Below are positions 24,271 through 32,831 of a stretch of 41,461 nucleotides of DNA, one piece after another; positions within the stretch are counted from its first letter, which is position 1; each line of letters begins with the position of its first letter. The notes under the pieces are model-generated. The model was not told where the DNA came from. It worked only from the letters and a program-made list of their open reading frames with translations, and ran no database searches. Both the position numbers and the translations under genes were made by a program. Origin of the DNA: Nostoc sp. S13 (GTDB lineage: Bacteria > Cyanobacteriota > Cyanobacteriia > Cyanobacteriales > Nostocaceae); the NCBI RefSeq assembly GCF_029379315.1, contig NZ_JAQYWQ010000058.1, positions 1 through 41,461 on the forward strand, in the 5' to 3' direction.

Positions 24271-26082
24271 ATGCCATTGGATTTATCGCCTCTTTGGATA
24301 TCACTCAAAACTTCATTACTTGCGACATTTATCACCTTCTTCTTGGGTATTGCTGCTGCCTACTGGATGTTGGGATATGGTGGCAAAGGTAAATCGCTGA
24401 TTGAGGGTATCTTTATTGCGCCACTGATTTTACCACCCACGGTTGTCGGCTTCTTGTTGCTGCTATTTTTTGGGAAAAATGGCCCTGTAGGGAAACTCAT
24501 GCAGTCTTTTGACTTCAGCATCGTCTTTACTTGGTATGGTGCTGCGATCGCAGCTACCGTAGTTTCTTTCCCATTGATGTATAAAACTGCATTGGGAGCC
24601 TTTGAACAAATAGATGGTAATCTGCTGCGAGTAGCTAGAACCCTTGGCGCAACCGAATCTACAATCTTTTGGCGCATCAGTTTGCCTCTAGCAGTACCTG
24701 GTATTGTCGCCGCCACAATGCTCGCTTTTGCCCGTGCTTTGGGAGAATTCGGCGCGACGTTGATGCTGGCTGGTAACATTCCCGGACAAACGCAGACAAT
24801 CCCAATGGCGATTTATTTTGCTGTGGAAGGGGGAGCAATGAACGAGGCGTGGTTTTGGGCGATCGCAATTATGGTGATTTCTCTATCTGGAATTATTGCA
24901 GTCAACTTCTGGCAAGAATTGCGGGAAAAGAAGAGGGGAGGAGGGGGAGCAGGGAGCAGGGAGCAGGGAGCGGGGGGAGAAATTCTTTATACTCCGCACT
25001 CTAGCTGTGAATCTGGTGGATTGTTAGTCAATATTGAAAAAATACTTCCTAGCTTTCATTTAAAAGTTGCTTTCACTACTGATAAGCAACCTTTGGGATT
25101 GTTAGGGGGTTCTGGAGCAGGTAAGAGCATGATTTTGCGCTGCCTTGCGGGGATAGAAACGCCCACAAGCGGGCGGATAGTTTTAAATGGCAGAGTACTG
25201 TTTGACTCCGAACAAGGAATTAATTTACCCAGCCGCGATCGCCGCATCGGTTTTTTAGTGCAGAATTACGCCCTATTTCCGCACATGAGTGTGGCGCAAA
25301 ATATCGCTTTTGGCTTGCCCAAAAAACTATCTGCTGGCAGTATTAGAGTGCAGGTAGAAGAGCAACTAATAGCGATGCAGTTGCAGGGATTAGGCGATCG
25401 TTATCCGCACCAACTTTCTGGGGGTCAACAACAACGAGTAGCCTTGGCAAGAGCATTGGCAAGTCAACCGGAAGCATTGCTTTTAGATGAGCCGTTTTCA
25501 GCACTCGATACCCATCTGCGTAGTCAATTAGAGCAGCAAATGACAGAAACTCTTGCTATCTACCAAGGTGTGACTTTATTTGTTACCCATAATATGGAAG
25601 AAGCTTATCGGATTTGCCCGAATCTGTTGGTATTGGAGCATGGTAGAGCCGTTCATTATGGCAACAAACATGATATTTTCGAGCATCCTACTACTGTGAG
25701 TGTTGCCCAACTTACGGGATGCAAAAACTTCTCCCGTGCTGTTCTCCAGTCATCGCAACAGGTGGAGGCAACTGATTGGGGTTGTACTCTTCAAGTAATT
25801 GAACCAATCAAGAGCGAATTATCCCACGTCGGCATTCGTGCCCATCAGTTCATTTTTACCAACGACTCATCACAGCAAAATACCTTTCCCTGCTGGGTAG
25901 TAAGCACAAGTGAAACGCCTCATCGAATGACGTTGTTTCTCAAATTACATTCAGCTGCCAAGAATTCTCAAGATTACCATCTGCAAGCTGAAGTCTTCAA
26001 AGAAAAATGGGCGACTATGAAAGACCAACCTTTTCCTTGGTATGTGCATTTAGATCCTCTGCGCTTGATTTTGATGGCATGA
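24271..26082 (+). CDS. modBC: Fused molybdate ABC transporter permease and ATPase (ModBC)
   Basis: 603 codons. Residues 1-218 are the permease ModB: several TM helices and the EAA loop VARTLGATESTIFWRISLPL. Residues about 250-603 are the ATPase ModC: Walker A GGSGAGKSM (about 279-287), signature LSGGQQQRVALARAL, Walker B LLLDEP, and switch VTHNMEE. A C-terminal regulatory region follows. A ModB-ModC fusion is known in Anabaena-type cyanobacteria. It imports molybdate, needed for nitrate reductase and nitrogenase, with a separate ModA. No modA lies within the window. The joining linker (about 219-246, KRGGGGAGSREQGAGG) is encoded by a purine-rich tandem repeat and is likely variable between strains. 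Confidence 0.92.
   Translation: MPLDLSPLWISLKTSLLATFITFFLGIAAAYWMLGYGGKGKSLIEGIFIAPLILPPTVVGFLLLLFFGKNGPVGKLMQSFDFSIVFTWYGAAIAATVVSFPLMYKTALGAFEQIDGNLLRVARTLGATESTIFWRISLPLAVPGIVAATMLAFARALGEFGATLMLAGNIPGQTQTIPMAIYFAVEGGAMNEAWFWAIAIMVISLSGIIAVNFWQELREKKRGGGGAGSREQGAGGEILYTPHSSCESGGLLVNIEKILPSFHLKVAFTTDKQPLGLLGGSGAGKSMILRCLAGIETPTSGRIVLNGRVLFDSEQGINLPSRDRRIGFLVQNYALFPHMSVAQNIAFGLPKKLSAGSIRVQVEEQLIAMQLQGLGDRYPHQLSGGQQQRVALARALASQPEALLLDEPFSALDTHLRSQLEQQMTETLAIYQGVTLFVTHNMEEAYRICPNLLVLEHGRAVHYGNKHDIFEHPTTVSVAQLTGCKNFSRAVLQSSQQVEATDWGCTLQVIEPIKSELSHVGIRAHQFIFTNDSSQQNTFPCWVVSTSETPHRMTLFLKLHSAAKNSQDYHLQAEVFKEKWATMKDQPFPWYVHLDPLRLILMA
24929..24985 (+). repeat. GGGAGCA tandem repeat within the modBC linker
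   Basis: Purine-rich repeats of GGGAGCA/GGAGGGG, the same family as the GGGAGTA repeats near 39.2 kb. It is translated in frame as Gly/Ser/Arg/Glu/Gln between the ModB and ModC domains. Confidence 0.75.
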
Positions 26083-26420
26083 ACGCAGAGATATACGTAA
26101 GGAATTTTGATCAAAGGAGCGCTAGAACCACATTTTATTTTTGCTAAAGTGCAAACTTCATATCTGTCAATTCTAATTCTCCTTCAGCCTTCGCCAATAT
26201 TAAATTAATTCCTAAACTTCCTGTAGTTAAATAATTAGTCTTAGGAATTTGATTGGTCAAATTCAACTTGGTGGGACTTGTGTAATTTTTAGATAAAATG
26301 GGCAATTTTTCCTCACTAATTGCACCACCCATTGAAATTAGTGAGATAGCTATTGTTGCTAGTGCTTTCTTGACTTCATTTTTTAAAGCTAAAGGCACGA
26401 GCCTAAATTGTTTTTTAGCA

Positions 26421-26561
26421 TTGACGATCGCCTTCAGCCCTAACGGAAAAACTCTCTTCAGAAGTAGTCAGCATGAAACCATCAACCCTTGGAATATAGC
26501 TGAGAGTAAGGCGAAAATTTGCGTCCTAACTCCTCAAACAGGACTCACTTTCGCTCTATAA
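26421..26561 (+). pseudogene. WD40-repeat protein fragment
   Basis: The frame reads TIAFSPNGKTLFRSSQHETI then NPWNIAESKAK and CVLTPQTG. This is one clear WD40 blade (consensus AFSPDGKTL-S-D-TI-LWDI). Only one to two blades remain, and the frame ends at a stop inside the 3' end of the opposite HTH-GrpE gene. The sequence upstream (26298-26420) is open but not WD-like. It is a relic of a large WD40 protein gene. Confidence 0.55.
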
Positions 26562-27241
26562 AGCAGCTTCTCACCTTGAAGGTAGCCAGTGTAGCGCACC
26601 TTAACTATTTCACCAGGTTGTGAAGTTCCCTCCATCAATTCGTGCATCTGGGGATCATAAGGTAATTCTGCTCCCACGGGTGCGATCGCTTTCACTCCCC
26701 ACGCCTGTAAAAGCTTTTCCAGGGGTTTCTGCACCAACGGCACTATTTTGACTGCTGCTAGCTGTGGATTTTCCTGCGCTTTCTGGGCTGCTGTTGGCCA
26801 TTGCAATAATAAAGACTCCAGCAGTTGCAAACTCGACTGCTGGAGTTCTTGTAGTAATATCTCTCGCTGTTGTTCTAGTTGCAGCTGCGATCGCTGGTAC
26901 TCTTTTCTTAAATCTGCAATCTCTTCTAATAATTCCTGAGTAGGCGCTGCTTTGTCTTGTAACAACTCTACGGTTGAAAAAGTTGCGATTAATTCATTCA
27001 ATGTCATCTGTAGCACTGGCGACAACTTGAGCAGCACATCTACCCGCATCTGCTCTAGCTTTCCTTGGCGTAACCGCAAAATTTGACGCGCTGAGACACC
27101 AGCAGCGCGACTCAGCGCTTTAAAACTAGAAATACCCACCTGTTGCATTAAATCTCGCAACTTTTGGGCATTGGGCATTGGGCATGGGGCATTGGGCATT
27201 GGGCATTGGGCATGGGGCATGGGGCATTGGGCATTGGGCAT
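26534..27241 (-). CDS. HTH domain fused to a GrpE-like nucleotide exchange domain
   Basis: Up to 235 codons. Residues about 27-87 form a helix-turn-helix (XRE/Cro-like) domain: SSFKALSRAAGVSARQILRL then RQGKLEQ. A coiled coil follows (about 100-150, many Gln/Leu/Glu). The C-terminal 85 residues resemble the GrpE beta-domain: LLQAWGVKAIAPVGAELPYD, PQMHELMEG and a final beta-strand segment. GrpE exchanges ADP on DnaK, so this could be a DNA-linked co-chaperone or a repurposed regulator. The first 25 codons ([14 protein letters not shown] type) are the CATTGGG heptamer array read in reverse, so the true start is uncertain: any of four in-frame ATGs in the array, or later. The next gene upstream is dps. 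HTH confidence is higher than GrpE function. Confidence 0.78.
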   Translation of the reverse strand: MPNAQCPMPHAQCPMPNAPCPMPNAQKLRDLMQQVGISSFKALSRAAGVSARQILRLRQGKLEQMRVDVLLKLSPVLQMTLNELIATFSTVELLQDKAAPTQELLEEIADLRKEYQRSQLQLEQQREILLQELQQSSLQLLESLLLQWPTAAQKAQENPQLAAVKIVPLVQKPLEKLLQAWGVKAIAPVGAELPYDPQMHELMEGTSQPGEIVKVRYTGYLQGEKLLYRAKVSPV

Positions 27242-27245
27242 TGGC
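27165..27245. repeat. CATTGGG/CATGGGG heptamer STRR
   Basis: About eleven heptamer units with occasional CATGGGG variants. It overlaps the 5' end of the HTH-GrpE coding region and reaches nearly to the end of dps. Confidence 0.9.
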
Positions 27246-27287
27246 GATTAAGTTTTTTTCTATCCCCTATGCCCTATTCCCTATTTC

Positions 27288-27779
27288 CTATTCTTCCACT
27301 AAACTTCTCAACATCCAAGCTGTCTTTTCGTGTACTTGCATTCGCTGAGTCAATAAATCGGCGCTAGGTTCGTCGTTCACTTCCTCTACCACGGGGAAAA
27401 TAGACCGTGCAGTTCTAACTACGGCTTCTTGTCCTTCCACTAGTAAACGGATCATCTCCACAGCTTTCGGAACTCCAGGAGTTTCTGGAATCGAACTTAT
27501 TTTGGCATATTCGCTGTAGGTTCCGGGTGCGGGATAGCCAAGCGCTCTGATTCTTTCGGCTATTAAATCAACTGCTAAAGCTAATTCTGTATACTGTGTC
27601 TCAAACATTAGATGTAACGTTTGGAACATCGGCCCGGTGACATTCCAATGGAAGTTATGAGTTTTCAGATACAGTGTATAAGTGTCAGCCAACAGGCGAG
27701 ATAAACCCTCAGCAATTTTAGCCCTACTCGCCTCGTCAATGCCGATATTTACATTTTTGACTGTTACTTTTGATGACAT
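27288..27779 (-). CDS. dps: Dps family DNA-protection / ferritin-like protein
   Basis: 163 codons, usual for Dps. It forms a dodecamer that oxidises and stores iron with peroxide, protecting DNA. The ferroxidase-site motifs are visible: [14 protein letters not shown] (about 39-52) with His and Trp, and [18 protein letters not shown] (about 72-89) with Asp and Glu. A TAGGAG ribosome binding site precedes the ATG. It lies between two heptamer arrays. sulfiredoxin is upstream and the HTH-GrpE gene downstream, all on the minus strand. Dps paralogues in Nostoc differ in metal and chromatin roles; which one this is cannot be told. Confidence 0.93.
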   Translation of the reverse strand: MSSKVTVKNVNIGIDEASRAKIAEGLSRLLADTYTLYLKTHNFHWNVTGPMFQTLHLMFETQYTELALAVDLIAERIRALGYPAPGTYSEYAKISSIPETPGVPKAVEMIRLLVEGQEAVVRTARSIFPVVEEVNDEPSADLLTQRMQVHEKTAWMLRSLVEE

Positions 27780-27805
27780 AATTTTCTCCTAATTAGGTTA
27801 TATGT

Positions 27806-27916
27806 AATTGGGGATTGGGAATTGGGCATTGGGCATTGGGGATTGGGAATTGGGCATTGGGGATTGGGCATTGGGCATTGGGCATTGGGCATTGGGCATT
27901 GGGCATTTGGGCATGG
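27806..27916. repeat. Heptamer STRR upstream of dps
   Basis: GGGATTGGGAATTGGGCATTGGG-type heptamers, about 14 units, regular over 100 bp. It occupies the presumed dps promoter region. The plus-strand frames here (ALGIGHW repeats) are artefacts of the array. Confidence 0.9.
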
Positions 27917-27955
27917 CTTATCCCCCTCATCCCCCCACTCCCCACTCCCCACTCT

Positions 27956-28219
27956 CTATGCCAAGTGCATCTTCAAAACGCTGCGGGGTGCTTTACGGAC
28001 TCTGGCTAAAATGGTTTCTTTGCCTAAACGTTGGCAAGCTTCATACCGATGACAACCAGAAAAGCCATAATATTGTCCATCTACTTCTAGGACATCAATC
28101 GGTTCTTGCTGCCCAATCTCCGCAATCGATTCCATTAAGGCTTGCACTTTATTTGGATCGTTTGTACGCGGCAATGGCCTTTTTATCTGATTTAATGGAA
28201 TTTCTTGGACTCTAACCAT
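27956..28219 (-). CDS. srxA: Sulfiredoxin
   Basis: 87 codons from ATG 28219 ([18 protein letters not shown]); the frame extends five codons upstream to TTG. It reduces cysteine-sulfinic acid in over-oxidised 2-Cys peroxiredoxins using ATP. The catalytic motif [16 protein letters not shown] (about 53-68) carries the active Cys followed by His-Arg, as in other sulfiredoxins. The ParB-like fold is seen in [19 protein letters not shown]. Normal length for cyanobacterial Srx. Peroxiredoxin is not adjacent, but dps is directly downstream, consistent with peroxide defence. The C-terminal residues RSVLKMHLA end just before non-coding DNA. Confidence 0.9.
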   Translation of the reverse strand: MVRVQEIPLNQIKRPLPRTNDPNKVQALMESIAEIGQQEPIDVLEVDGQYYGFSGCHRYEACQRLGKETILARVRKAPRSVLKMHLA

Positions 28220-28420
28220 AAGGAATTTATCCAACTAGTTCTGTTTTCTGTCTCTAAATAAATCATAGTCATTATGACTTCGTTTTGCAAGTAGTTTGAG
28301 CAAAACTGGTAATGGTATCATTGGAGCACTCATGCGACAAAAAAACCGCACTACAAAGGAATTGGAAAATCAGCTCCAACGCCGCATTAAGGGGCACAAG
28401 ATGCTCGATGACTCCTTCGC

Positions 28421-28451
28421 GCTTCTCTACCAGACGCTGGGCGTAGCTTGC
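28421..28451 (+). repeat. Dispersed palindromic repeat upstream of the SpoIID gene
   Basis: GCTTCTCTACCAGACGCTGG followed by GCGTAGCTTGC. It is related to the GGCGTAGCCTCTCGTAGAG element. It lies in the frame upstream of the chosen start, an argument against the longer ORF that opens at 28296. A partial relative is at about 30879-30908. Confidence 0.6.
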
Positions 28452-28481
28452 TTAAAAGTAGGGTTACGCTATCAGGTAGGC

Positions 28482-30071
28482 ATGAAATTTTCGTTTTGGC
28501 GTTTTTCCCACACTCTGTTGACAACATTTTGTCTATTGGGACTAACTGCTGCATCAGGGCCTGAGAGCAACATCCAGGATATAGAACTGAAAATTGGGAT
28601 TGTGCAGCGATTTGGCGATAAACCCACAGCCAGGCTGCAACTAGAACCCACAAAAGGCGATCGCTTAAAGCTAAAATTTCAAGTGGGCAATAAGCAGCAA
28701 ATCCTGTTTACCAAGAACGGTGTAAAGCTAGAAACTCTCATGCAAGCTTTACCCCAGTCAGCAGTCGAAGAAGTAGTAGTTTTAGGGACATATCGCACCT
28801 TTGAAACTGCCGAAGACAGTGCTAATAAATGGCGTTCTCAGGGAATAGAAGTGGAAATAGCCCAGCCAGAACGCTGGCAGGTTTGGGCAAAACGAGATGT
28901 TTACAGCACTCTTTTACTGCGACGCTTGCTATTGCACAACATCCAAGCTTCTACCAAAGAAAAAGTATATCTTGATACTAAAATTTTGAAACAAGTGCCG
29001 CGAGTGAGTTGGATGGTGGATGGTAAACGCTACAGCCCGAATGATTTAGAAATTAGCACTGATAAAAATTTGATTCGGGTGAATAAAAGCGAAAAGCCAG
29101 AAAATGCTCATCTTTATGCTGGGCGACTGAATTTGCAGCCAAATGCATATGGCACATACACTCTAGTTAACCAAGTAACTTTAGAAACTTATTTGCGTGG
29201 GGTTTTGCCATACGAAATAGGCACGGATGCACCAATAGCGGCGCTGGAAGCTCAAGCAATTCTCGCCCGGACTTATGCTTTGAGAAATTTACGCAGGTTT
29301 GCCGCAGATAACTATCAGTTGTGTGCTGATACTCACTGCCAAGTTTATTATGGCGTGAATGGAGCGGCTGCCAAAACAGATCGAGCCATCGCCTCAACCA
29401 GGGGTAAGGTACTAACATATAAAAATGAACTAGTAGATGCACTGTATTCTTCCACCACTGGTGGCGTTACAGCCTCCTTTAGCGATGTCTGGAATGGCGC
29501 TGATCGTCCCTATCTGCGCCCTGTGCTGGATGCTGCGACTAATTTTTGGAACTTGTCTAAGCAGAGTTTAGCAGATGAAAAGAACTTCCAAAAATTTATT
29601 AATACCCAACAAGGATTTAATGAAAGCAAGTGGGATATGTTTCGTTGGCACAAGGAAACCCCTTTAAAGGATATTATCAAGGACTTGCAGAAATTTTTGC
29701 AGGTGAAAAACAGTCCTGATGCCAAATTTAAGACAATTCAGGCTATGTCAGTAGTGAAGCGAAGCCAGAGTGGACGCATCCTTGAACTTGCGGTTAAAAC
29801 TGATCACAGCACGTTTGTTCTCCACAAAGACGAAGTTCGCAGTGCCTTTGCTGCTCCTAAGAGTACGCTATTTTACATAGAACCCCTAAACAAAGGCAAA
29901 GCCGAACTGTGGGGATACGCTTTTATTGGTGGTGGATTAGGGCATGGAGTCGGCTTGAGTCAAACTGGTGCTCAAAATTTAGCTAAATTAGGTTGGTCAA
30001 GTCCAAAAATTCTCCAATTCTACTATCCTGGTACTCAGATTCAAATTCTCAGCAAAGAAACTAAACTTTAA
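28482..30071 (+). CDS. SpoIID/LytB domain protein
   Basis: 529 codons from ATG 28482, chosen because MKFSFWRFSHTLLTTFCLL forms a signal peptide. The open frame reaches back to 28296, but that part includes repeat DNA and lacks protein-like sense. The SpoIID domain spans about residues 210-510: TLETYLRGVLPYEIGTDAPI, EAQAILARTYALRN and CADTHCQVYYG, ending with GGGLGHGVGLSQTGAQNLAK. In sporulating bacteria SpoIID is a lytic transglycosylase acting on glycan strands with denuded peptides; cyanobacterial homologues are presumed peptidoglycan remodelling proteins of the periplasm. Complete and followed by a hairpin. No operon partners. Confidence 0.9.
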   Translation: MKFSFWRFSHTLLTTFCLLGLTAASGPESNIQDIELKIGIVQRFGDKPTARLQLEPTKGDRLKLKFQVGNKQQILFTKNGVKLETLMQALPQSAVEEVVVLGTYRTFETAEDSANKWRSQGIEVEIAQPERWQVWAKRDVYSTLLLRRLLLHNIQASTKEKVYLDTKILKQVPRVSWMVDGKRYSPNDLEISTDKNLIRVNKSEKPENAHLYAGRLNLQPNAYGTYTLVNQVTLETYLRGVLPYEIGTDAPIAALEAQAILARTYALRNLRRFAADNYQLCADTHCQVYYGVNGAAAKTDRAIASTRGKVLTYKNELVDALYSSTTGGVTASFSDVWNGADRPYLRPVLDAATNFWNLSKQSLADEKNFQKFINTQQGFNESKWDMFRWHKETPLKDIIKDLQKFLQVKNSPDAKFKTIQAMSVVKRSQSGRILELAVKTDHSTFVLHKDEVRSAFAAPKSTLFYIEPLNKGKAELWGYAFIGGGLGHGVGLSQTGAQNLAKLGWSSPKILQFYYPGTQIQILSKETKL

Positions 30072-30078
30072 AAAATCA

Positions 30079-30110
30079 AGCAGGAACACTGTAAATTTTG
30101 TGTTCCTGCT
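30079..30110 (-). terminator. Hairpin between SpoIID and ferredoxin genes
   Basis: AGCAGGAACAC pairs perfectly with GTGTTCCTGCT over 11 bp. On the minus strand the stem is followed by TGATTTTTT, so it can terminate the ferredoxin transcript. On the plus strand it lies eight bases after the SpoIID stop, but the U-tract is poor there. Confidence 0.75.
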
Positions 30111-30252
30111 CAACACGAAAATTAGGCTTTTTGTCAAAGTCGCTTTAAGAGGTACACACGACATTATAAGGCTGTTAACCCCAAATGCCCTGCTTCTATT
30201 TTGTCAACATGATTAACTCTTGCAAGAGGTTTATTGTTGAAATGCCCAACTC

Positions 30253-30717
<465 letters not shown>

Positions 30718-30803
30718 TTACTTAATCCTGATAAGTTTTATTTATATTATTTCCGGCTCTAGTGAGGCTGTGATTAGAAAAAACTATCTTAAGGATGAAA
30801 AAG

Positions 30804-30923
30804 ATGAATAGGATTAATGCCACCTATATTTTGTCGGACTTATGCCCAAGAGATCCTCAAGTTCGTTTAAAAAGCAGAGCTGTTTTCTACCAGACGCTCC
30901 GCGATCGCTATGATAATTGTTAG
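30804..30923 (+). CDS. Doubtful 39-codon ORF before bvdR
   Basis: ATG with AAGGA eight bases upstream, reading MNRINATYILSDLCPRDPQV then RLKSRAVFYQTLRDRYDNC. The last third overlaps a palindromic repeat fragment (TTTTCTACCAGACGCTCCGC). Unknown and possibly chance; the good ribosome binding site is the only positive sign. Confidence 0.2.
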   Translation: MNRINATYILSDLCPRDPQVRLKSRAVFYQTLRDRYDNC

Positions 30924-31022
30924 ATGAGATTTTTATAATCACCTGATTTTTCGGGGTTAGACGCTTGTGATTTAGCGCCTTTTAGGAAACTGGCAGGATC
31001 AAAAACAGAACTAGCGAGGATC

Positions 31023-32039
31023 ATGTATAATCCAGAAGCAGCTTTAGAACAAGCAAGAGTGCGTGTAGGTTTGGTAGGAACTGGGTATGCGGCAAAGTTT
31101 CGGGCTAAGACATTACTCGATGATCAGCGATCGCATTTAGTCGCAGTTGTTGGTCATACCCCAGAAAAAACAGAAATCTTTGCCAAAGAGTATCAGATTG
31201 AAGCGTTGAGTTCTTGGCAAGAGCTAATAGAGCGTGAAGATATAGACCTCGTGGTCATTTCCACTATTAATCGAGATCATGGGGCGATCGCTCGTGCAGC
31301 CCTTACCAACGGCAAACACGTAATTGTAGAGTATCCCCTGGCGTTGGATGTAGTCGAAGCTGAAGAACTGATTGCCTTAGCCAAAACACAACAAAAACTT
31401 CTGCACGTTGAACATCTAGAACTTTTGGGTGGTTTACATCAAGCCTTAAAGCAAAACTTAGCCAAAGTTGGTCAAGTGTTTTATGTTCGCTACAGCACCA
31501 TCAATCCCCAGAATCCTGCACCCCGCAAATGGACTTATAACCACGAGATGTTCGGTTTTCCCTTAATTGGTGCCCTGTCTCGCCTACATCGTCTCACAGA
31601 TTTATTTGGTAAAGTATTGACTGTTAACTGTCACCAGCGATATTGGGAAATAGAACCAGAATACTACCAAACCTGTTTTTGCATTAGTCAACTGTACTTT
31701 AAAAGTGGACTTTTAGCCCAAGTAGTCTATGGTAAAGGCGAAACTATTTGGCAATCAGAACGCAAGTTTGAAGTTCATGGTGAAAAAGGTGGTTTAATTT
31801 TTGATGGCGACACAGGATTGTTTATTCAGCCAGGGGAAACAATACCTATAGAGGTTAGCCCTCGCCAGGGTTTGTTCGCCAAAGACACGAGTATGGTGTT
31901 AGACCATCTTTTTGATGGCACTCCTTTGTACGTTACCCCAGAGGAGAGCTTATATACCCTAAAGGTTGCTGATGCTGCACAAACAGCTGCACACACAGGG
32001 TTAACTATGTTTATGAAAGATACTTTAGATAAAAGTTAA
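31023..32039 (+). CDS. bvdR: Biliverdin reductase (Gfo/Idh/MocA fold)
   Basis: 338 codons. It reduces biliverdin IX-alpha to bilirubin with NAD(P)H. The N-terminus VRVGLVGTGYAAKFRAKTLL is the Rossmann motif. IVEYPLALDVVEAEELIALA replaces the usual EKP motif with EYPLAL, as in cyanobacterial BvdR. The block LLHVEHLELLGGLHQALKQN and the segment RYSTINPQNPAPRKWTYNHE also match BvdR from Synechocystis as I remember it. Other Gfo/Idh members lack these. GAGG lies five bases before the ATG. The stop overlaps the next ATG (TAATG), coupling it with map. In cyanobacteria BvdR affects phycobiliprotein accumulation. Confidence 0.85.
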   Translation: MYNPEAALEQARVRVGLVGTGYAAKFRAKTLLDDQRSHLVAVVGHTPEKTEIFAKEYQIEALSSWQELIEREDIDLVVISTINRDHGAIARAALTNGKHVIVEYPLALDVVEAEELIALAKTQQKLLHVEHLELLGGLHQALKQNLAKVGQVFYVRYSTINPQNPAPRKWTYNHEMFGFPLIGALSRLHRLTDLFGKVLTVNCHQRYWEIEPEYYQTCFCISQLYFKSGLLAQVVYGKGETIWQSERKFEVHGEKGGLIFDGDTGLFIQPGETIPIEVSPRQGLFAKDTSMVLDHLFDGTPLYVTPEESLYTLKVADAAQTAAHTGLTMFMKDTLDKS

Positions 32040-32824
32040 TGAAAACCGAACTAATTGTTATTTTATCCCAACGAGAATTAGAAAAAATGCGTCAAGCTGG
32101 GCGTTTAGCAGCCAAACTTCTTCAGCATCTGGAACCGTTTGTCAAGCCAGGGGTTAGCACTCTCGAACTCAATGATGAAGCCGAACGTTGGACGCAAGCT
32201 CATGGAGCAAAAAGCGCACCCCTTGGCTATAAGGGTTATCCTAAGTCGATTTGCACTAGTGTAAATGAGGTAATTTGTCATGGTATTCCCAATGCCAAGC
32301 AAATTCTCAAAGAAGGTGACATTATTAATATTGATGTAACGCCGATTGTTGAAGGTTATCACGGCGATACATCCAAGACATTCTTTGTCGGCACTCCTTC
32401 CCCAAAAACGAGAAAGCTGGTAGAGGTGACAGAGGAGTGTTTACGCCTGGGTATTGCTGAAGTTAAACCTGGGGGACGCATTGGCGACATTGGTGCAGCC
32501 ATTCAAGAGTATGCTGAAGCCCAAGGCTTTTCTGTAGTGCGAGATTTCGTTGGACACGGTATCAGTAACATTTTCCACACTGCGCCGGATGTTCCCCACT
32601 ATGGCACACGCGGTAAGGGCAAGCGCCTCAGACCAGGGATGGTTTTTACCATTGAGCCAATGATTAACGAAGGCACTTACGAAGTTGAGGTTCTCAGTGA
32701 TAAATGGACTGCTGTAACGCGCGATCGCCAGCTTTCTGCTCAATGTGAGCATACCTTAGCTGTAACGGAAGATGGCGTTGAAATCCTCACCCTACCTGAA
32801 GGCGAGAATTACTGGGCTGCTTGA
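32039..32824 (+). CDS. map: Methionine aminopeptidase, type I
   Basis: 261 codons. It removes the N-terminal methionine of nascent proteins after deformylation. The pita-bread fold metal ligands can be placed: Asp in INIDVTPI, Asp in YHGDTSKTF, His in VGHGISNIFH, Glu in FTIEPMI, Glu in AQCEHTLAV. SICTSVNEVICHGIP holds the substrate-binding His. The ATG overlaps the bvdR stop by one base, so translation is probably coupled. Nostoc-type genomes carry several map paralogues; this is one of them. Confidence 0.94.
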   Translation: MKTELIVILSQRELEKMRQAGRLAAKLLQHLEPFVKPGVSTLELNDEAERWTQAHGAKSAPLGYKGYPKSICTSVNEVICHGIPNAKQILKEGDIINIDVTPIVEGYHGDTSKTFFVGTPSPKTRKLVEVTEECLRLGIAEVKPGGRIGDIGAAIQEYAEAQGFSVVRDFVGHGISNIFHTAPDVPHYGTRGKGKRLRPGMVFTIEPMINEGTYEVEVLSDKWTAVTRDRQLSAQCEHTLAVTEDGVEILTLPEGENYWAA

Positions 32825-32831
32825 TTAACCT

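Noticed and set aside
24360..24779. Minus-strand 139-codon ORF inside modBC
   Set aside because: A shadow of the modB coding sequence, with unnatural residue use.
26144..26398. Minus-strand ORF of 84 codons with a hydrophobic N-terminal segment
   Set aside because: Weak GTG start, no ribosome binding site, no family; the region looks like debris next to the WD40 remnant. Not strong enough to call a gene.
27164..28215. Plus-strand ORFs of ALGIGHW-type repeats (27164-27367, 27808-28215, 27815-28009, 27822-28052)
   Set aside because: They are translations of CATTGGG heptamer arrays in three frames, antisense to the HTH-GrpE, dps and sulfiredoxin genes.
28296..28481. Extended N-terminus of the SpoIID protein
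   Set aside because: It includes dispersed repeat DNA and would bury the signal peptide 62 residues in; ATG 28482 is the better start.
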